Shown one piece after another: positions 6,968 through 9,412 of a stretch of 9,412 bases of DNA (position 1 is its first letter; the number at the start of each line of letters is the position of its first letter). The translations under genes and the position numbers were made by a program. The stretch covers positions 1 through 9,412 of the forward strand of contig CAYTPY010000079.1 of NCBI GenBank assembly GCA_964439725.1, read 5' to 3'. Under the pieces are notes generated by a model, which ran no database searches, was not told the DNA's origin, and saw nothing but the letters and a program-made list of their open reading frames with translations. Source of the stretch: Croceibacterium_A sp964439725. Its GTDB lineage: Bacteria; Pseudomonadota; Alphaproteobacteria; Sphingomonadales; Sphingomonadaceae.

Positions 6968-8034
6968 TGCACGCTCGTCCGCGACGCGCCGGCCTTGCCG
7001 TTTTCCCGGAGCCGCACTTCGCCGAGTTCCGACAAGTCAGCGGCAATGCGCTCGGTCAAGCTTTCCTCGAGCAGCCGCGCCGCCACTGCTACGGCGTTGG
7101 CCACACCTGCGGCCGTCGCCGATCCATGCGACTTCACCACCACGCCGTTAAGGCCAAGGAAGACCGCGCCGTTGTGATTGTTCGGGTCGAGGTGGTGGCG
7201 CAGCAGCTCGGTTGCCGGGCGCGAGACCAGAAAGCCGATCTTCGACCGCAGCGAGCTGCGAAACGCCGTCTTGAGCAGATCGGTCACGAACCGGGCCGAC
7301 CCTTCGATCGCCTTGAGCGCGATATTCCCCGAAAAGCCGTCGGAGACGACCACATCGACATTCCCCCGGTTGATCTTGTCGGCTTCGACATAGCCTTCGA
7401 AGCTTAGCGCGAGGCCGGTTGCAGCGCGCAATCGCTGCGCCGCTTCCTGCAGTTCGTCGGTGCCCTTGGTATCCTCGGTGCCTATATTGAGCAAACGCAC
7501 TCGCGGCTTCTCACGCCCGGTCACGATGCGCGAATAGGCCGCGCCCATGATGGCGAACTGCACGAGATTACGCGGATCGCACTCGGTATTGGCACCGAGA
7601 TCCAGCATGACCACGTCATGCTCTTCAAGCGTCGGCATCAGCGCTGCGAGCGCAGGGCGGTCGATCCCGGGCATCGTGCGGAGCGCGACTTTGCTCATCG
7701 CCATCAGTGCGCCGGTATTGCCAGCGCTTACCGCGGCGCCGGCGGCACCCTTCTTCACCGCGTCGATCGCCAGGCCCATCGATGTGGTCTTGGCGCGGCG
7801 CAGGGCCTGCGTCGGCTTCTCGTCGCCCGAGACCACGCCCTCGCAATGGAGGATCTCGGACGCGCTGCGCATGTTCGGGTGGTTGTCGAGCGCAGCCTTT
7901 ATCCGCGCTTCGTCGCCGACGAGCAGAAACTTGAAACGCTCATGCCGCCGGCGAGCGAGCGCCGCGCCGGACACCATGACACGCACGCCCTCGTCGCCGC
8001 CCATCGCATCGACAGCGATACGCGGCAGGCTCAT
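6964..8034 (-). CDS. plsX: Phosphate acyltransferase PlsX
   Basis: PlsX converts acyl-ACP and phosphate to acyl-phosphate, the acyl donor for PlsY in phosphatidic acid synthesis, and works at the inner face of the membrane. The protein has 356 aa, the normal size. Family signatures in order: IAVDAMGGDEG (6-16), AVSAGNTGALM (101-111), LDLGANTEC (144-152), LLNIGTEDTKGTDEL (181-195), VVVSDGFSGNIALKAIEG (228-245) and NGAVFLGLNGVVVKSHGS (288-305). The ATG at 8034 has AGGGA 7 bases upstream. It begins 25 bp after the rpmF stop and overlaps fabH by 4 bp, so it sits in the middle of one operon. Confidence 0.98.
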   Translation of the reverse strand: MSLPRIAVDAMGGDEGVRVMVSGAALARRRHERFKFLLVGDEARIKAALDNHPNMRSASEILHCEGVVSGDEKPTQALRRAKTTSMGLAIDAVKKGAAGAAVSAGNTGALMAMSKVALRTMPGIDRPALAALMPTLEEHDVVMLDLGANTECDPRNLVQFAIMGAAYSRIVTGREKPRVRLLNIGTEDTKGTDELQEAAQRLRAATGLALSFEGYVEADKINRGNVDVVVSDGFSGNIALKAIEGSARFVTDLLKTAFRSSLRSKIGFLVSRPATELLRHHLDPNNHNGAVFLGLNGVVVKSHGSATAAGVANAVAVAARLLEESLTERIAADLSELGEVRLRENGKAGASRTSVQ

Positions 8035-8059
8035 GCGCTAATCCCTGTTGTTCCGGGGC

Positions 8060-8239
8060 TTAAAGCCCGACCGAGACGATCTCGCGTCCGTTGTAGTGGC
8101 CGCATCCGATGCACAAGTTGTGCGGGCGCTTCAGCTCGCCGCAGTCGGGGCATTCATGGAACGCTTCGACCTTGAGCGCATCATGCGAGCGGCGCATGCC
8201 GCGGCGGGAGGGGGATGTTTTTCTCTTAGGGACAGCCAT
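8060..8239 (-). CDS. rpmF: 50S ribosomal protein L32
   Basis: Ribosomal protein L32 of the large subunit, found by translating the minus strand: 59 aa plus a TAA stop. The N-terminus MAVPKRKTSPSRRGMRRSHD is the classic L32 start. It is followed by a zinc-ribbon pair CPDC (30-33) and CIGC (43-46), so this is the zinc-binding (C+) form. It ends in HYNGREIVSVGL. AAGGAA lies 11 bases upstream of the ATG, with CAGGTG closer. It is the first gene of the cluster with plsX and fabH, an order shared with E. coli. In many bacteria a YceD/DUF177 gene precedes rpmF; here a metallo-hydrolase gene stands there instead. Confidence 0.98.
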   Translation of the reverse strand: MAVPKRKTSPSRRGMRRSHDALKVEAFHECPDCGELKRPHNLCIGCGHYNGREIVSVGL

Positions 8240-8294
8240 CGCGGCACCTGTTCCTTGAAATCTCTAAATCTGCTTGGACGGCGGCCCTATGCCA

Positions 8295-8317
8295 TGCCCT
8301 GTGCTTAAGCAAGGGCA
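8295..8317. repeat. Inverted repeat in the rpmF leader
   Basis: The outer arms TGCCCT and AGGGCA enclose a perfect 10-base palindrome TGCTTAAGCA, with one extra base on one side. As RNA on the minus strand it can fold into 9 bp (6 + 3) with one bulged C and a TTAA loop. It lies 56-78 bases before the rpmF start codon. There is no T-run after it on either strand, so an intrinsic terminator is unlikely. A leader RNA element, or a dimeric protein-binding site, are the alternatives. Confidence 0.65.
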
Positions 8318-8352
8318 GTAGCGGCAAGGTTAGCCATGCGGCGAAGGCGCGG

Positions 8353-8380
8353 CCTATAGCGATTTTTCGCAATGACGCAA
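8353..8380 (-). promoter_or_regulatory. Possible sigma-70 promoter of the rpmF operon
   Basis: On the minus strand TTGCGT (8375-8380) and TATAGG (8353-8358) are separated by 16 bases, with an A-rich spacer in an otherwise GC-rich region. Start of transcription would be near 8346, about 106 bases before the rpmF ATG, which would place the inverted repeat in the leader RNA. A weaker alternative is TTGCTT (8307-8312), 15 bases, CATAGG (8286-8291), which would put the repeat across the promoter. Both matches are partial. Confidence 0.3.
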
Positions 8381-8391
8381 GGAGGTGATCC
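8379..8391. other. 13-base identity to the 16S rRNA 3' end
   Basis: The minus strand reads GGATCACCTCCTT, identical to the conserved anti-Shine-Dalgarno end of bacterial 16S rRNA, and begins inside the stop codon of the metallo-hydrolase gene. The plus strand is accordingly an extended Shine-Dalgarno sequence, AAGGAGGTGATCC. No 16S sequence flanks it, so this is not an rRNA gene fragment. Confidence 0.6.
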
Positions 8392-9053
8392 TAGCGAGCC
8401 GCCATAGCCGCATCGCCGACGAACGGGTTGCTCTGCCGCTCTCGGCCGAAGGTGCTGGTCGGCCCGTGCCCCGGCACGAAAGTCACCTCATTGCCAAGCG
8501 GCCAGAGCTTCTGCGTGATCGCGTCGAGCAGGTCCTGGTGGTTGCCCATCGGAAAGTCGGTGCGGCCGATCGAGCCGGCGAACAGGACATCGCCCACGAA
8601 CGCAAACTGGGTCGGCCTATGGTAGAACACGACGTGGCCCGGCGTGTGACCGGGGCAGTGGATCACTTCGAGCTCCACTTCGCCGAAACGAACCGTGTCG
8701 CCATCCTCCAGCCAGCGGGTCGGCTCGAACACCTTGGTTTCGATACCGAAGCGCGGGCCGTCATCCTCGAGCCGCGCGATCCAGAATCGGTCATCCTCGT
8801 GCGGACCTTCGACCGGCAAGTCCAGCTCGCTTGCCAGCATGCCGGCCTGTCCGCAGTGATCGGCATGGCCGTGGGTGAGGAGGATCTTTTCCAGCGTCAC
8901 TCCGGCCTTGGCGACGCTCCCCTTGATACGGTCGAGATCGCCGCCGGGGTCGACCAGCGCTCCGCGCATGGTTTTGGTGCACCACAGCAGCGAGCAGTTC
9001 TGCTGGAACGGGGTGACGGTAATGATGGCGGCGCGCAGCGGGCTTTCGGTCAT
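8391..9053 (-). CDS. Metallo-beta-lactamase fold hydrolase, GloB/YcbL-like
   Basis: Cytoplasmic MBL-fold hydrolase (220 aa) of the short glyoxalase II-like group that includes YcbL. Metal ligands are in place: THGHADH (H61, H63, D65, H66), H136 in CPGHTPGH, D155 in FVGDVLF and H196 in VPGHGP. Related sequence marks are NCSLLW (19-24), DPGGD (35-39) and GSIGRTDFP (160-168). It lacks the C-terminal substrate domain of full-length glyoxalase II, so a glutathione thioester as substrate is possible but not proven. The ATG at 9053 lacks an obvious ribosome binding site. It follows the NTF2-like gene by 54 bp and is separated from rpmF by 151 bp. Confidence 0.92.
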   Translation of the reverse strand: MTESPLRAAIITVTPFQQNCSLLWCTKTMRGALVDPGGDLDRIKGSVAKAGVTLEKILLTHGHADHCGQAGMLASELDLPVEGPHEDDRFWIARLEDDGPRFGIETKVFEPTRWLEDGDTVRFGEVELEVIHCPGHTPGHVVFYHRPTQFAFVGDVLFAGSIGRTDFPMGNHQDLLDAITQKLWPLGNEVTFVPGHGPTSTFGRERQSNPFVGDAAMAAR

Positions 9054-9065
9054 GCCCGCTAGGTG

Positions 9066-9080
9066 GCGGCGAATCGCCGC
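9066..9080. repeat. Short perfect inverted repeat
   Basis: GCGGCGA and TCGCCGC flank a single central A between the NTF2-like gene and the hydrolase gene. As RNA it gives at most a 6-bp GC-rich hairpin with a 3-base loop. It ends 13 bases before the hydrolase ATG, where a ribosome binding site would be expected. There is no T-run, so I do not call a terminator. Confidence 0.5.
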
Positions 9081-9107
9081 AGCTTCAATGCTCGCTGATC
9101 AGGGTGC

Positions 9108-9412
9108 CTATCGCGCCTGGCGCGCCGCCATCTCCTTCCGCCACTCCTCGGGCGTCGGCATGATCGGGTTGTCCACCCGGCGCAGGATCTTCCATTCGCC
9201 GTCCTCGCGGATGAACTCGTCCTCGTAGACGCCGGTCAGCTCGGGGACCGGGCTGCCGTCGGCGCCACGCATGATCAGCAAGTGGCGCGAGCGCGCGCTC
9301 GCGCGGTCGCCTTCGACGTCGACCTGCGGGTTCGACACCAGGTGATAGCTCTCCATGTTGACGAAGCCAGGCGCAGGTTCGCCGAACAGGCCCACCAGCA
9401 AGTCCTTGATCT
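9108..9412 (-). CDS. NTF2/SnoaL-like protein, 5' end cut by window edge
   Basis: C-terminal part (about 101 codons) of a small cone-fold protein of the NTF2/SnoaL-like superfamily. The frame stays open to the right edge of the window, so the true start lies outside. Visible marks are the alternating beta pattern SNPQVDVEGDRASARSRHLLI, then ELTGVYEDEFIREDGEWKILRR, the usual last strands where a charged DGEWKI turn leads into the final beta strand. The C-terminus is a charged helix (EEWRKEMAARQAR). Members range from enzymes (dehydratases, isomerases, cyclases) to ligand-binding proteins. The N-terminal half, where catalytic Asp/His residues often lie, is missing here, so no function can be assigned. 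Confidence 0.75.
   Translation of the reverse strand, partial: IKDLLVGLFGEPAPGFVNMESYHLVSNPQVDVEGDRASARSRHLLIMRGADGSPVPELTGVYEDEFIREDGEWKILRRVDNPIMPTPEEWRKEMAARQAR

Noticed and set aside
8060..8062. A terminator at the rpmF stop (GGGCTT/AAGCCC around the TAA)
   Set aside because: The arms are separated by a single base, leaving about a 4-bp stem, there is no T-run, and plsX begins 25 bp later in the same operon.
8379..8391. A remnant of a 16S rRNA gene
   Set aside because: Only 13 bases match. The sequence on both sides does not resemble 16S or the spacer that follows it.
8385..9062. A 225-codon plus-strand frame opening with GTG within a perfect Shine-Dalgarno sequence
   Set aside because: The GTG overlaps the Shine-Dalgarno bases themselves, leaving no spacing, and the frame mirrors the metallo-hydrolase gene, whose metal ligands are all intact.

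Overview
This window looks like chromosomal DNA from a GC-rich alphaproteobacterium, most likely of the order Sphingomonadales (Erythrobacter/Novosphingobium-like). The basis is the high GC content with strong G/C preference at third codon positions, the rpmF-plsX-fabH-ihfA-merR gene order known from alphaproteobacteria, and a DinG-type helicase of the kind I associate with sphingomonads. The genus is an inference from gene content and protein style, not from a search.

Layout. On the plus strand, 36-3328 holds a two-gene unit: a DinG/XPD-family iron-sulfur DNA helicase, followed after 2 bp by a SixA-like histidine phosphatase. Everything from 3325 to the right edge is on the minus strand. Reading leftwards in transcription order from the right edge, there is a truncated NTF2/SnoaL-like gene (9108-9412) and a GloB/YcbL-like metallo-beta-lactamase hydrolase (8391-9053). 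A 151-bp gap follows, with a possible promoter and a striking inverted repeat. Next come rpmF (L32, 59 aa), plsX, fabH, ihfA and a small MerR-type regulator. After 117 bp comes an exported class-C beta-lactamase-family serine hydrolase, whose stop codon overlaps that of the phosphatase.

How the genes work together. PlsX makes acyl-phosphate for phospholipid synthesis and FabH starts fatty acid elongation. L32, the nucleoid protein IHF-alpha and the MerR protein are coupled to them by order and by ATGA overlaps (plsX/fabH and ihfA/merR). This links membrane lipid supply with translation and nucleoid function in one growth-related cluster. The helicase and phosphatase form a separate, probably cotranscribed, unit.

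I see no mobile element, CRISPR array, tRNA or rRNA gene, phage gene or defence system. This is mostly an ordinary housekeeping region. The points most worth a second look are a probably degenerate exonuclease-like domain at the N-terminus of the helicase, the inverted repeat in the rpmF leader, and a 13-base identity to the 3' end of 16S rRNA at the hydrolase stop codon.
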